64,000 bases of DNA from Vibrio chagasii (GCA_041879415.1 CP090852.1:124001-188000), one strand, 5' to 3'. Numbered from the stretch's first letter, positions 9,404-18,770 are shown. Numbers and translations: made by a program. Notes: a model not told the origin generated them from the letters alone.

Positions 9404-10011
9404 TGTGATACCTCCTGTGACGTATCTTTACCTAGGCTTTGCAGGTATCGAATTAAGGCTTCGCCTTTGGTTTTTCCTCTAACCTGTAGTCTTGCGTCAC
9501 CAATTTCTTGGTCGGTATACGGAACACCTAGCGTACGCAATACCTCCATTTTCGCGCTGATATCATCCCCAGTGAGTGTTTGTTCAAACAGCCAAGGGTA
9601 AGAAGGCATGATAGAAGTAGGCACGACTTGTCGAGGGTTGATTAGATGTATCACATGCCATTGGTCAGAGTACTTTCTTGCTAAATTGGTTAGGTCAGGA
9701 CCAGTACGTTTAGAACCCCACAAGTTAGGAAACTCGTAGATATCGTCTGCTTCTTGGTTTGGGCGTCCGTTACGTTTGATTTCTGGATCAAGAGGACGAA
9801 CCATCTGCGTGTGACAGACGTGGCAGCCTTCGCTGATGTAGATATCTCGACCGGCTAGCTCGATAGCGGTTAACGGCACAGCGAGGCTGTTTTTAGCGAT
9901 ATCATCACCTCGAACGATGTTTGGGACCACCCAAACTACTAGTGAGAACGAGGCGACGACTACGGTGGTCAAAATTAGAATAACCAACGAGTGGGTAAAG
10001 TCTTTACTCAT
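9400..10011 (-). CDS. ccoO: cbb3 cytochrome c oxidase subunit II, monohaem
   Basis: CcoO is the membrane-anchored monohaem cytochrome c that passes electrons from CcoP to the CcoN catalytic subunit. The 203-residue product has one N-terminal membrane helix (residues 8-30), a haem c site CHVCH at 63-67 followed by the typical TQMVRPL, and a probable axial Met135 in SIMPSYPW. All are hallmarks of the family, and the length is normal. It starts 3 bases after ccoN stops and overlaps ccoP by four bases, so the three subunits are translationally coupled. Confidence 0.95.
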   Translation of the reverse strand: MSKDFTHSLVILILTTVVVASFSLVVWVVPNIVRGDDIAKNSLAVPLTAIELAGRDIYISEGCHVCHTQMVRPLDPEIKRNGRPNQEADDIYEFPNLWGSKRTGPDLTNLARKYSDQWHVIHLINPRQVVPTSIMPSYPWLFEQTLTGDDISAKMEVLRTLGVPYTDQEIGDARLQVRGKTKGEALIRYLQSLGKDTSQEVSQ

Positions 10012-10014
10012 GAT

Positions 10015-11439
10015 TTATGCCTCCCCATTTGCTGTACGTTTAACATCAAGCTCTGCTGGCATACGCACCGTTTTGTAAAGATTCAGTGCCATTAAGAACA
10101 AGCCAAGTACGAATAGAGCACCACCAAAGAAGCGTAGGAATAGCCAAGGTGCTTTGAAGTCCATAGCTTGCACAAAGCTGTATACGAGTTCGCCGTTGTC
10201 GTTTTGAGTGAGCCACATGTAGCCTTCACCAATACCCGCTACCCACAAGGCAATGGCGTAAATAGCCACACCTGCGTGTGCGAGCCAGAAGTGCCACTTG
10301 AGCATCCTTGGTGACCAAAGTTCGGTTTTGCCCCATAAACGTGGGATGAAGTAATAGAATACGGCGATACCCGACATCGCTACCCATCCGAGAGCGCCAG
10401 AGTGGACATGACCGATAATCCATTCGGTGTTGTGTGCAACCATGTTGAACCAACGAATAGCGAGCAGTGGGCCTTCGAATGTCGCTAAGCAGTAGTAGAG
10501 AATTGCCGAAAAGAAGAATAGGAGAATGTAGTCGGACTTAAGTTTCTCTTTGTTTTGCAGCAGAGTCATCGCGCTGTTAAACGCACCCGCCCAGGATGGT
10601 AACCAGAGGATCAGTGACATCACGATACCAATGTTTTGTACCCACACCGGAACGGAAGAATAGACGAGGTGGTGAGTACCCGCCCAAGTGTAGAAGCCAA
10701 CTAAGCCCCAGAAGTGAATTACGGACAATCGGTACGAGTAGATAGGGCGGTCAGCCGCTTTGGGGATGAAGTAGTAGTTCATACCGATGACGCCAGCCGT
10801 CAGCAAGAACCCGACGGCGTTATGTCCCCACCACCATTGTACAATGGCGTCTTGAGCTCCGGCGAAGACTGAATAGGACTTCATTGCCGAAACGGGCATC
10901 GCGAGGTTGTTGACGATGAAGATCATCGCGATCACGATAATAAACGCTGCAAAGAACCAGTTTGCCACAAAGATGTGGTCGACTTTCCGTTTGGCTATTG
11001 TGCCAAAGAACAACACAGCATAAAGCACCCAAACAAGTACAATAAGTAAATCAATTGGCCACTCTAGTTCTGCGTACTCTTTTGAAGTGGTGTAACCCGC
11101 AGGCAGAGAGATGAGCGCCAGTAGCAACACAAGCTGCCAGCCCCAAAACACCATCCACGACAAGCTCTTGTTGAAGAGCTCACAATGCCCGGTTCGTTGA
11201 GCAATGTACAACGATGTCCCCATCAGGATATTGACGACAAACCCGTATATCACGCCAGAGGTATGTAAGGGACGAAGCCTACCGAATTGAAAGTACTCTG
11301 AGTCGAAGTTTAAGATGGGCCAATACAGCTGTGCGGCGAGAATCACACCGATGATCATGCCTAAAATAGCCCAGATTAAGGAGGCGATAATAAAGTACTT
11401 CACCACCTTAATGCTGTACTGCGTTGTCACTTGTTCCAT
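10015..11439 (-). CDS. ccoN: cbb3 cytochrome c oxidase catalytic subunit I
   Basis: CcoN is the catalytic subunit that reduces oxygen at the haem b3-CuB centre and pumps protons. The 474-residue, roughly twelve-helix protein carries the expected histidine motifs: RPLHTSGVIYG (low-spin haem), WWWGHNAVGF and YTWAGTHHLVY (CuB ligands and the helix-VII tyrosine), and WIIGHVHSGALGW (haem ligands). Nothing essential appears lost. AAGGAG precedes the ATG by 8 bases. A small soluble cytochrome c gene lies 24 bases upstream, so the operon is cyt c-ccoN-ccoO-ccoP. The organism probably also has a standard ccoNOQP elsewhere, which is an inference. Confidence 0.95.
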   Translation of the reverse strand: MEQVTTQYSIKVVKYFIIASLIWAILGMIIGVILAAQLYWPILNFDSEYFQFGRLRPLHTSGVIYGFVVNILMGTSLYIAQRTGHCELFNKSLSWMVFWGWQLVLLLALISLPAGYTTSKEYAELEWPIDLLIVLVWVLYAVLFFGTIAKRKVDHIFVANWFFAAFIIVIAMIFIVNNLAMPVSAMKSYSVFAGAQDAIVQWWWGHNAVGFLLTAGVIGMNYYFIPKAADRPIYSYRLSVIHFWGLVGFYTWAGTHHLVYSSVPVWVQNIGIVMSLILWLPSWAGAFNSAMTLLQNKEKLKSDYILLFFFSAILYYCLATFEGPLLAIRWFNMVAHNTEWIIGHVHSGALGWVAMSGIAVFYYFIPRLWGKTELWSPRMLKWHFWLAHAGVAIYAIALWVAGIGEGYMWLTQNDNGELVYSFVQAMDFKAPWLFLRFFGGALFVLGLFLMALNLYKTVRMPAELDVKRTANGEA

Positions 11440-11463
11440 AACAAGGCTCCTTGCCTAGGATAT

Positions 11464-11850
11464 TTAATTGCTGATTGCGCTAGAGTCGCTCACCGAATTT
11501 GATTCGCTACCGAGGTTCGAATAGAAATAAGAAATATCGCGGATGTCTTGGTCCGAGAGCGTATCGGCTTGTTGCTGCATAAGAACCGCCAGTCCACTGG
11601 TTCTTTCTCTTGTTTGATAATCTTTTAACGATGAGATTAGGTAGCCCATTTTTTGCCCACGAAGGTTTGGGTAGGGGTCTTGTGTTGAAATGCCGTCATC
11701 ACCATGGCAAGTCATACACACCTTGGCTTTTTGTTTACCTAATTCGAATTGTTCTTGGTTGATTTCAGCCGAAACAGGAAACATGACCAGCGTCAGTAAG
11801 AGGGGAGACAGTGCCGTCATGGGGTTAAACTTTCGCTTATTTAAACTCAT
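11464..11850 (-). CDS. Periplasmic monohaem cytochrome c (c4/c5-like class I)
   Basis: A likely soluble electron donor to the oxidase encoded behind it. The 128-residue precursor has a signal peptide (about residues 1-28, ending VSA/E), one haem site CMTCHGDDG with Cys45 and His49, and a C-terminal helix DIRDISYFYSNLG typical of class I cytochromes. A methionine in VLMQQQ is the probable sixth ligand. AAGGGA precedes the ATG. It is the first gene of the operon, 24 bases before ccoN. The short serine-rich tail is probably unstructured. Confidence 0.88.
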   Translation of the reverse strand: MSLNKRKFNPMTALSPLLLTLVMFPVSAEINQEQFELGKQKAKVCMTCHGDDGISTQDPYPNLRGQKMGYLISSLKDYQTRERTSGLAVLMQQQADTLSDQDIRDISYFYSNLGSESNSVSDSSAISN

Positions 11851-12235
11851 TATCGATTCCCTTGATTATGAATTGAGTAAGTGACTTAAGAGAGTTAGAC
11901 AATATAAGCTGGTGATATTTATAACGGCTCACAACAGTTAATTGGGCTCTTAAAATGACTTACGTTCGATTAAAGGTTATGCAGTGTCACGGAATATCGC
12001 TACTAAATGACTCATCTTTCTTGTCAATTTTATCAGTCACTACGTATTCACACGGGGAATTGGATTACTGAGGGAGTAAAAGAGCTCGTTTTATTTAGAA
12101 GACTCTGCCGATCGTCGCAATACGGTTTGAGCTAGGACGAGTGAATGTTTTAGGCAAATTAAGCCTTGGTTAGACGAGTCATACGCACAATTTGAACTAG
12201 ACTCAAGTTAGTGACCTTTTTAAATGGAGTTTAAA
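11851..12235. other. Divergent intergenic region between the oxidase operon and a YedY-like gene
   Basis: About 385 bases separate the start of the oxidase operon (minus) from the YedY-like gene (plus), so promoters for both must lie here. I looked for an FNR box (TTGAT-N4-ATCAA), expected for a microaerobic oxidase, and found only poor matches: TTGATTATGAATTG near 11871 and a TTGA/TCAA pair with the wrong spacing near 12191. No hairpin or RNA gene was seen. Confidence 0.4.
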
Positions 12236-12691
12236 ATGAGAACTACTCTTCTTGTCTTCCTTTCCTTGTGCTCATTTCCCATTTTTGCAGCAGCAAATTT
12301 AACGGTGTTTGACCATTTAGGACAAAAACATGAGTTAAGCCGAGAGCAGCTACTTATGCTTCCTCAGAGTGAAATTGCCACTATTCTTCCATGGAGTGAA
12401 GGTAAGTCTGTTTATAGTGGGGTCACGTTGCAGGCTGTCCTTGCGACCATGGATTTATCGGTTTCCCCTAACGTTACTTTTATCGCGCTAAACGACTACA
12501 AGGTTTCGATTCCAAAGGAAGACTTTTATGACTATCAGCCGATAATTGCCATAAAACAGGACGGGGAGTTTATGTCGGTAAGAGACAAGGGACCGTATTG
12601 GTTAATCTATCCGTTGTCTTCTAGTCCAGAGCTGGACAACACTGATATACACTCAAAAATGATTTGGCAGATACGAGATATTCACTTGTAG
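12236..12691 (+). CDS. Periplasmic molybdopterin-oxidoreductase-like (YedY/SUOX-fold) small protein
   Basis: A 151-residue secreted protein with a clear signal peptide ending in FAAA (about residue 20). The mature part matches the small single-domain relatives of the sulfite-oxidase/YedY fold: LTVFDHLG, LPWSEGKSVYSGVTLQAVL, ALNDYKVSIP and VRDKGPYWLIYP. It has no evident molybdenum-ligand cysteine, so it is probably a binding or sensor domain and not an oxidoreductase. The ATG at 12236 is chosen because GGAG (12226-12229) sits 6 bases upstream; the ATG at 12224 overlaps that site. The next gene, a degenerate GGDEF membrane protein, starts 8 bases later, implying a sensor pair. Confidence 0.8.
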   Translation: MRTTLLVFLSLCSFPIFAAANLTVFDHLGQKHELSREQLLMLPQSEIATILPWSEGKSVYSGVTLQAVLATMDLSVSPNVTFIALNDYKVSIPKEDFYDYQPIIAIKQDGEFMSVRDKGPYWLIYPLSSSPELDNTDIHSKMIWQIRDIHL

Positions 12692-12699
12692 GATATACT

Positions 12700-13725
12700 A
12701 TGAAGAAAATGTTATCGCTGACTGCCATTAAAGTGGTTATTTTGCTTTCAGCTGCGGTTTTACTTACCGTGAATATCTACAGTGTTACAAGAATCAACGA
12801 TATCAATAAGAGCTTTTCTAGCCGCCAGAATGAGGCTACTTGGTTCGTTTTTCAGTTGGTAAAGGAATATGCCAATTTTTTGATGGTTAGCCGTTCGGAT
12901 AAGCTCGATTACGATGAGTTATGGTTGGCTTATGATATTACCTGGAGTCGTTTTGATATTCTGATCAACAGTACTGAATCGTCAAATTTTATTAAATCAG
13001 CGAACTTCAAAACCTATTTTTCGGCAGAATTTGAAAAGTTTAAGTCACTAGAGTCGTCCATTAAATTGGTTCGCCAGGGCGATCTTCCCCAAGAGTCCTT
13101 ACAAAAGAAAATCGATATTTGCTACACCAGCTTGGTTGAATTTATCAATGAGAAATTTCGCCTCCAAAGCCCAGTTATTGAAGAAAATACCTCTATTGTT
13201 GATAAATTTGTTGTCGTTAATCGGGCGAGCAGTGCTTTTCTTGTTCTGGTTTTAGCTGCCATCGCTGTTGTCTTTTATCTGGATTTCTCAATTAAGAAGA
13301 AGCTCCATTCGACAGACTTTATTACTGGCTTTCGTAATAGAGTCTCTCTCATGCAGTTTATTAAAAATAGTTACCCTGAAGATAATACGTTCGACCTCTA
13401 TTTTGTACGAATTAGAAATCTGAGTGAGATTAATCAAAAATATGGGCTTGAATATGGTGACTTGGTTGTGAGTTCTGCGGCAAAGTCTCTGACAGAAAAG
13501 GTTCCTGAAAGCACAATCTCGTTTCGTAGCAGTGGAAGTCAGTTTATATTTTTTATCCCTCAAGACCTGTACACGAGTGATGAGATACAGGAGAAATTCA
13601 ACAGCGTACTCAAGGACTATATTTCTGCGGGGAATTTGGAGCTTATGATTGACGCAGTAGTCAGACACAAAAAGAACATCAGCTCTAAGGATATGATGGA
13701 GCTATTAACGACCATCCAACGCTAG
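12700..13725 (+). CDS. Membrane sensor with degenerate GGDEF domain
   Basis: Predicted inner-membrane signalling protein of 341 residues: helix 1 (about 9-28), a periplasmic helical region of about 145 residues, helix 2 (about 176-196) and a cytoplasmic GGDEF-fold domain. The domain keeps the STDFITGFRNR start, but the active-site loop is SGSQF (278-282) in place of GGDEF. The metal-binding aspartate region reads VRIRNLSEIN, without the aspartate. It therefore should not make c-di-GMP. AGGA precedes the ATG at 12700, and the longer frame starting at 12664 overlaps the upstream gene and lacks support. The periplasmic partner encoded just upstream probably modulates it. Confidence 0.82.
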   Translation: MKKMLSLTAIKVVILLSAAVLLTVNIYSVTRINDINKSFSSRQNEATWFVFQLVKEYANFLMVSRSDKLDYDELWLAYDITWSRFDILINSTESSNFIKSANFKTYFSAEFEKFKSLESSIKLVRQGDLPQESLQKKIDICYTSLVEFINEKFRLQSPVIEENTSIVDKFVVVNRASSAFLVLVLAAIAVVFYLDFSIKKKLHSTDFITGFRNRVSLMQFIKNSYPEDNTFDLYFVRIRNLSEINQKYGLEYGDLVVSSAAKSLTEKVPESTISFRSSGSQFIFFIPQDLYTSDEIQEKFNSVLKDYISAGNLELMIDAVVRHKKNISSKDMMELLTTIQR

Positions 13726-14004
13726 CCTTCCGACTTTTTTGTATCAAAGAATCAACCTTCTCAACTCTTAGTGCCAACCTTTAGTCGTCTCGCTCTCACC
13801 GAAGGGGAGCTAACGTTTTGTGGGCACCATTATTAACGTGTATGCGATGCCTGTATTTCTTAAGGAGGAATACGATAGGTGCCTAGGCCTGTTAGTGTTT
13901 GAACAGTCAGGCTACTTTTACTATTTAAGAGAAGTGCAAATGGAAGCGGAAACGGGTTTGAGAGCACGCTCGTTTATATAAAGGTGCTGAAATTCATGAG
14001 AACT

Positions 14005-16434
14005 TTATTTGTGGTGTACTACCGCGATATTATCGTTCGACGTAGAGTCTTGAATAGGCTCGGGGTTTAAAATCGCTTGAGGGTTATGGTCTCGAACGAA
14101 CTCAATAAATTCCAAGTACGTTAATGGCTGACTAAAATAGTAGCCTTGTATGAGGTCACAGTGCGCTTTTCTTAGGTAGTGATACTGTTCTATGGATTCA
14201 ACGCCTTCCCCTACAACGAGCGTGTCACAAGAGTGCCCCAGGTTAATCATCGACTCGACCAATTTACGGTCGGCTTTGTCGTCTACCATATTATCGATAA
14301 AGCTTTTGTCGATTTTTAACTCATCTACAGGGTAGTGGAGAAGTTGGTTAAACGCCGTGTAGCCAGTGCCAAAGTCGTCGAGAGAAACCTTTAACCCTAA
14401 ATTTCTTATGTTTTCAATAGTCTGCACAGTTAGCTTGGTGCTTTTCACGTAACTCGTCTCGGTAATTTCAATTATGATATTGGCTGGCGAGACTTGATAA
14501 CGTTCGAGTACTTTACGGACATTGTCAGCGAAGTTACGATTGTAGAGTTCCATTGCAGATATATTAATAGAGAGGGTGCCTTTGTATCCGTGAATTTCTG
14601 CTAGCTCTTTGTAACTTTTAATAGCGGTAGTAATCACCCACATGTCGAGTCTTGATATTAGGTTACTCTTTTCCGCGACCGGAACAAACTCTTCAGGACC
14701 TGCATTGATATCAAATAAAGCCGGGCAGCGGATCAGACATTCGGCGCCATCAATTTGAAGTGTCTTAGCATTGAAAATTGGCATAAAGCGAATTTCAAAG
14801 TTGTCACTTTCGCAGCACTCTAATAGTCGTTTCTCGACAATGTCATGACGTTCTAGGGTGTGCAGCAATTCTTCACCGTAAACGATACGGCTTTCACCGT
14901 CACTATGTGCTTTGGCATTCGCTAACATTTCATCGATGCACCTGTGCCAAATCTCTTCGAACTTTGGTGTATCCATGGGTAACACGCCGGTTGCAAGTGA
15001 CAATCTGAAACCATAATAATCAAGGAAGGTTGTGCCGGTGAGTGTGTTGTTGATGTTTTCTATTTCTTCGTTTATCGATTGATTTTGCCCCATTTCTAAT
15101 ATGGCAATGAACTGATTACCTCCAAGCCTTGCTACAGAGTAATCACTGCAATTAAAACCGAAGGATGATTGTTGGTTCTGCAAGGTTTCTCTCAGAGCCT
15201 TTGCCAGGTTTATCAGAACTTTATCTCCAACCTTAGCGCCGTAAAGGTCATTGATTTTACGAAAATCGATGATATCCCAACAAACAATAAAGCATCTTGG
15301 GTTTAATGCGCTTTTGTGGCGTACGCCGAGATGACGAATGAATGAACGCCTATTGGCTAACTTAGTGAGTTGGTCGAACTCCGCCTCAAATTTTAACTCG
15401 GTGAGAGAGTCGATATATGCATTCTTTAATCCATCAATCTCACTTTTTCCTGACGAGCGTTTGAAGTATCTGAGCTTAAGCCCACCGATGGATATTTCGC
15501 GCAATAGATCTTTAAGTGGGCGTACCAATTGGAAGCGTACGACCGAATGTACGATGAGCATGATAAAAAACAGGGTGCCTACCGAACCTAAAAAGGTTTG
15601 CTGGGCGAGTATGGTTTTAGCATGGTTGAATTTTTGCTCACGAATGTCGACTTGTGCGAGGAAATGTCGGCTGATCATTTGCACATTGATACTGTCTTTA
15701 GTCTGTTCGATTGAGTTGATAACAAACTGGGTATTCTCAGTGTTTTCTCTATCCGACGACGGTTCAATAGAAAGTTGCATGTTGTCGTCATCATTGTATT
15801 CAACGAGCAAGCTTGATAGCTGCTTTAGTGGACCATCTGCAATCAGGATGTATCGATTTGAACTGTTACTGGCTCGCTTATCTTGTGGGAGTAAGTATGG
15901 GTCGATGGCCTCAATGTAAGCGTATCTTAGCCCACCATTTACCGAGATGTATGAGAAACCTTTTTGAGACAGTTCAGATCGACTCACCAAAGAGGTGTAG
16001 ATATCGAAGACGCGCTCATAAATGTGGTCAGGGATTTTCAGATCTTCGAACGGGTCAACTCGAAGTGTGGACAGTGTCAGATTGAATTTAGGGTCAATGA
16101 TGTAAATATTCCGCTGACCAAATTGATTAACTTGGTTCTGGTTTAGAGTTCGGAGCACTCTTTTTTCTAAGAGAGACAGTGTTGTGTAATCCGTAGGGTT
16201 TTGAATGTAACGTAAGAATTGGAGAGACGAACCGATATCCCTTACTAACAACGATAACCCGAGCTGCTCATATTCAGCAGCAACAAGAGCGGTATTCACG
16301 TCAGATTGCACTTCATCCAAGTACATGTGCTTGGTATGGCTAGAAGCGAAATTGTAGATAATCACGCCAGCCACCGTAAATACAAATAACAGTGCGGGGG
16401 TAAGGACTAAATACAGCTTCTTTAATAGTGGCAT
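14005..16434 (-). CDS. GGDEF/EAL membrane protein, MbaA-like, with degenerate GGDEF
   Basis: An 809-residue inner-membrane protein: helix 7-29, a periplasmic sensor of about 245 residues, helix about 283-300, a juxtamembrane linker, GGDEF domain (about 350-515) and EAL domain (about 535-790). The GGDEF site is GGNQF (438-442), lacking the catalytic acidic residue. The EAL domain retains ECL (565-567), DDFGTGY (686-692), KIDKSFI and GEGVES, so phosphodiesterase activity against c-di-GMP is plausible. It starts 3 bases after a polyamine-type binding protein gene. This order and architecture match NspS-MbaA of Vibrio cholerae, where norspermidine binding controls c-di-GMP and biofilm. Whether this is the orthologue or a paralogue cannot be decided here. 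Confidence 0.88.
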   Translation of the reverse strand: MPLLKKLYLVLTPALLFVFTVAGVIIYNFASSHTKHMYLDEVQSDVNTALVAAEYEQLGLSLLVRDIGSSLQFLRYIQNPTDYTTLSLLEKRVLRTLNQNQVNQFGQRNIYIIDPKFNLTLSTLRVDPFEDLKIPDHIYERVFDIYTSLVSRSELSQKGFSYISVNGGLRYAYIEAIDPYLLPQDKRASNSSNRYILIADGPLKQLSSLLVEYNDDDNMQLSIEPSSDRENTENTQFVINSIEQTKDSINVQMISRHFLAQVDIREQKFNHAKTILAQQTFLGSVGTLFFIMLIVHSVVRFQLVRPLKDLLREISIGGLKLRYFKRSSGKSEIDGLKNAYIDSLTELKFEAEFDQLTKLANRRSFIRHLGVRHKSALNPRCFIVCWDIIDFRKINDLYGAKVGDKVLINLAKALRETLQNQQSSFGFNCSDYSVARLGGNQFIAILEMGQNQSINEEIENINNTLTGTTFLDYYGFRLSLATGVLPMDTPKFEEIWHRCIDEMLANAKAHSDGESRIVYGEELLHTLERHDIVEKRLLECCESDNFEIRFMPIFNAKTLQIDGAECLIRCPALFDINAGPEEFVPVAEKSNLISRLDMWVITTAIKSYKELAEIHGYKGTLSINISAMELYNRNFADNVRKVLERYQVSPANIIIEITETSYVKSTKLTVQTIENIRNLGLKVSLDDFGTGYTAFNQLLHYPVDELKIDKSFIDNMVDDKADRKLVESMINLGHSCDTLVVGEGVESIEQYHYLRKAHCDLIQGYYFSQPLTYLEFIEFVRDHNPQAILNPEPIQDSTSNDNIAVVHHK

Positions 16435-16437
16435 TTA

Positions 16438-17469
16438 TTATCTCAAACTATCAACGATACGATTACGGATTTGAAGGCTGTTGGGCTCAAGTGATCGGTA
16501 CAAGTAACTGCGGTCTAGTATTTCTTGGCTAGGGAATAGCTCAGGGTCATTTTGATACTCTTGAGTGGTTAGGGCTTTTGCTTTCGAGTTTGGCGTAGCG
16601 AACCAAGAGTCCATCGCATTTTTAGCGGCAATGTCGGGTTGTGATAAGAAAGAGAGTATCGTTGTGGCTTCCTTGGATAACTCTCCGTTGTTGATCGCTG
16701 CAATGCACTCCAACCACAATGTCGTTCCTTCTTGAGGAACCATGTACACCCATGATGGGTCTGGGTCGGTATCATTGAGTACATGGCTGTCACCAGAATA
16801 ACCGTAAGCCAAATCGATGTTAGCGAGCCTCGCTGGCTGGTGGATATAATCAACGACATATTCACTGCTCTCAAGGTGGACTTTTTGGTCCTGCAATGTC
16901 TGATAAGCGATCCGAAGTTCTTGTTCATTGTTCGTGAAAGGGTCAAAGCTGTTGAGTAAAAGTGCTGTACTTACTAAGTCAGTAGGCTCGTAGTACATGC
17001 TTATTCGACCACTATTTTTTGCTTCTGGGTCTAGAATAGCTTTCCATGAGACAGGCGGTTCGACTCTGTTGCTTCGGTATAAAATCCCAGATGTTCCCCA
17101 AGCGTAAGGGATGCCGTAATCCCCACATCCGTCTACCCACCTAGGGTCAAAATTACCCGAAAGTGACTTCTGTAAATCATCGAGATTATGAAACAAGCTC
17201 TGTTTGGCTAGTGCTTTCAGCTTCATGCTTTCAATGACAACCAATTCAAATGCTCCACGCCGTTCGCTCAGTAGCACTTCATCTCGAATTGATTCATCAG
17301 AAAAGTATTGCTGCTTTAGAGAGATCCCATAAGTATCGTTTAGTTGTTGAATCACATCGTCAGACAGAAATTCATCCCAATTGTAGAGATAAATTTCGTT
17401 CTTCTGACCAAACACCAACCCACTCAAAAGGGATGATGAGACAAGAACTGAAACATAAATTGATTTCAC
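16438..17469 (-). CDS. Periplasmic polyamine-binding-type protein, NspS-like
   Basis: A 343-residue extracytoplasmic binding protein of the PotD/PotF (type 2) fold. It begins with a signal peptide (about 1-21) and the family hallmark YLYNWDEFLSDDVIQQL, followed by PYAWGTSGILY and a WLECIAAINNGE segment typical of polyamine receptors. No ABC transporter genes are nearby. Instead the next gene is a GGDEF/EAL membrane protein 3 bases away, so this is most likely a sensor component, as NspS is for MbaA. It starts with GTG and has AAAGGAA upstream. Ligand identity (norspermidine, spermidine or other) cannot be read reliably. Confidence 0.85.
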   Translation of the reverse strand: MKSIYVSVLVSSSLLSGLVFGQKNEIYLYNWDEFLSDDVIQQLNDTYGISLKQQYFSDESIRDEVLLSERRGAFELVVIESMKLKALAKQSLFHNLDDLQKSLSGNFDPRWVDGCGDYGIPYAWGTSGILYRSNRVEPPVSWKAILDPEAKNSGRISMYYEPTDLVSTALLLNSFDPFTNNEQELRIAYQTLQDQKVHLESSEYVVDYIHQPARLANIDLAYGYSGDSHVLNDTDPDPSWVYMVPQEGTTLWLECIAAINNGELSKEATTILSFLSQPDIAAKNAMDSWFATPNSKAKALTTQEYQNDPELFPSQEILDRSYLYRSLEPNSLQIRNRIVDSLR

Positions 17470-17868
17470 AGAAGGATTCCTTTCCTGCTTTGCTTAACTA
17501 AATCCTAGCTCAAAATCTGCGACATGCTTCAAGTTTAAGTGACTAATTTAACTTCAACCTAATGCATTTTGTGTAGGCGACTAACGGTTGTGTTCAATGG
17601 TCACCCTTAAACGTGTGTAGTGAGGCTTTTAACATCTAAGTATTTTTTAACGCCATGAATGCTACTCCATAAATGCTAATGGTGGGTTAAGTTGTTATGA
17701 GTTGGCCACACAGCAAGCTTAGCTACGAGCTAAATATAATTCTTTTTTATCAGCACCTTATTGGTTTTAGTTGTAGGTTTAAAAAGTTTTGAGGAATGAC
17801 TTGTAGCACAGGAGGTTTGTGCTTATTGTGGGCACTGTTTGAAACTTAAACTACGAAATGGAGCTCTT
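17470..17868. other. AT-rich divergent intergenic region
   Basis: About 400 bases between the NspS-like gene (minus) and the PhzF gene (plus). It must contain two promoters, but I see no convincing operator, terminator or RNA. The only clear element is GGAG at 17860-17863, serving the GTG start at 17869. Confidence 0.35.
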
Positions 17869-18666
17869 GTGGATCTAGAAATATATCAAGTGGATTCGTT
17901 CACTACCCAAGCTTTCAAAGGCAACCCTGCAGGTGTCTGCATTTCTCAAGAGTTACTAGATGAGTCGCTGATGTTATCTATTGCAGAAGAGATGGCGGTA
18001 CCTGAGACGGCTTTCCTCGCACTGGATACCATGACGCTAAAGTGGTTTACACCAGAAGTGGAAGTTAAGTTGTGTGGCCACGGCACTCTGGCTACTGTGC
18101 ATGTGATGACAGAGCAGGGGTTAGCTAAGGTTGGCGACAAAGTTGTTTTTAATACTTTGTCTGGGGAGTTAACTGCCACAGTTTGTGAATCAACTATCGA
18201 GCTAGATTTCCCAGGTACTCAGTTGCTGAGTGCAGAGCCTAATTTAGTTCTTTTAGAGCATTTAGGCATAGCGCAAGACCAAGTAGTGTCATTCTTGGAA
18301 TTTGATACTAAGCAGTTTATCGAGGTGACTAATGAGCAAGTGCTATTGGAGCTCACTCCGAACTTTGATGCTTTAAAAACAATGGCAGGCAGAGGTGTGC
18401 TAGTGACGAGCCAATCATCAAGCGTAGATCTCGATTTTGTTTCTCGTTATTTTGCCCCTTGGGTCGGGAACAATGAGGATCCTGTTACTGGCTCGGCACA
18501 TTGTGCTTTAACACAATATTGGGCTGATAAACTCAACAAATCGTGTTTTCGTGCATACCAAGCTTCTCGTCGTGGGGGCTATGTATCGACTGAGCTATTG
18601 GCGAATGGTCGAATAAAGTTAATAGGTTCAGCCAAAACAGTGATTAGCGGTCTGCTAAAAATTTAG
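17869..18666 (+). CDS. PhzF family isomerase/epimerase
   Basis: A 265-residue cytoplasmic protein of the PhzF/YddE family, which has a diaminopimelate-epimerase-like fold. The sequence opens with LEIYQVDSFTTQAFKGNPAGV, the family's signature, and has the catalytic-glutamate motif EMAVPETAF (Glu46), LCGHGTLA and EDPVTGSAHCAL. Substrates of most members are unknown. I chose the GTG at 17869 because GGAG lies 5 bases upstream and family members begin right there; a TTG ten codons earlier has no such support. It heads a run of small plus-strand genes but is not clearly co-transcribed with them. Confidence 0.9.
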   Translation: MDLEIYQVDSFTTQAFKGNPAGVCISQELLDESLMLSIAEEMAVPETAFLALDTMTLKWFTPEVEVKLCGHGTLATVHVMTEQGLAKVGDKVVFNTLSGELTATVCESTIELDFPGTQLLSAEPNLVLLEHLGIAQDQVVSFLEFDTKQFIEVTNEQVLLELTPNFDALKTMAGRGVLVTSQSSSVDLDFVSRYFAPWVGNNEDPVTGSAHCALTQYWADKLNKSCFRAYQASRRGGYVSTELLANGRIKLIGSAKTVISGLLKI

Positions 18667-18770
18667 TGGACTTGTTGTTATGAAAGGTGGGTCTATGCCG
18701 TTGGTGTGACCTGCGGTTTTATGTCGAGAAGTTGAGCCGAACCCATCCGAATATTGTAAAAGGAATCACA

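Noticed and set aside
11860..12210. Possible FNR boxes near the oxidase operon
   Set aside because: The best candidates match only one half-site, or have the wrong spacing between TTGA and TCAA.
15338..15919. 193-codon plus-strand frame inside the MbaA-like gene
   Set aside because: Lies wholly opposite a well supported GGDEF/EAL gene; no start signal or recognisable domain.
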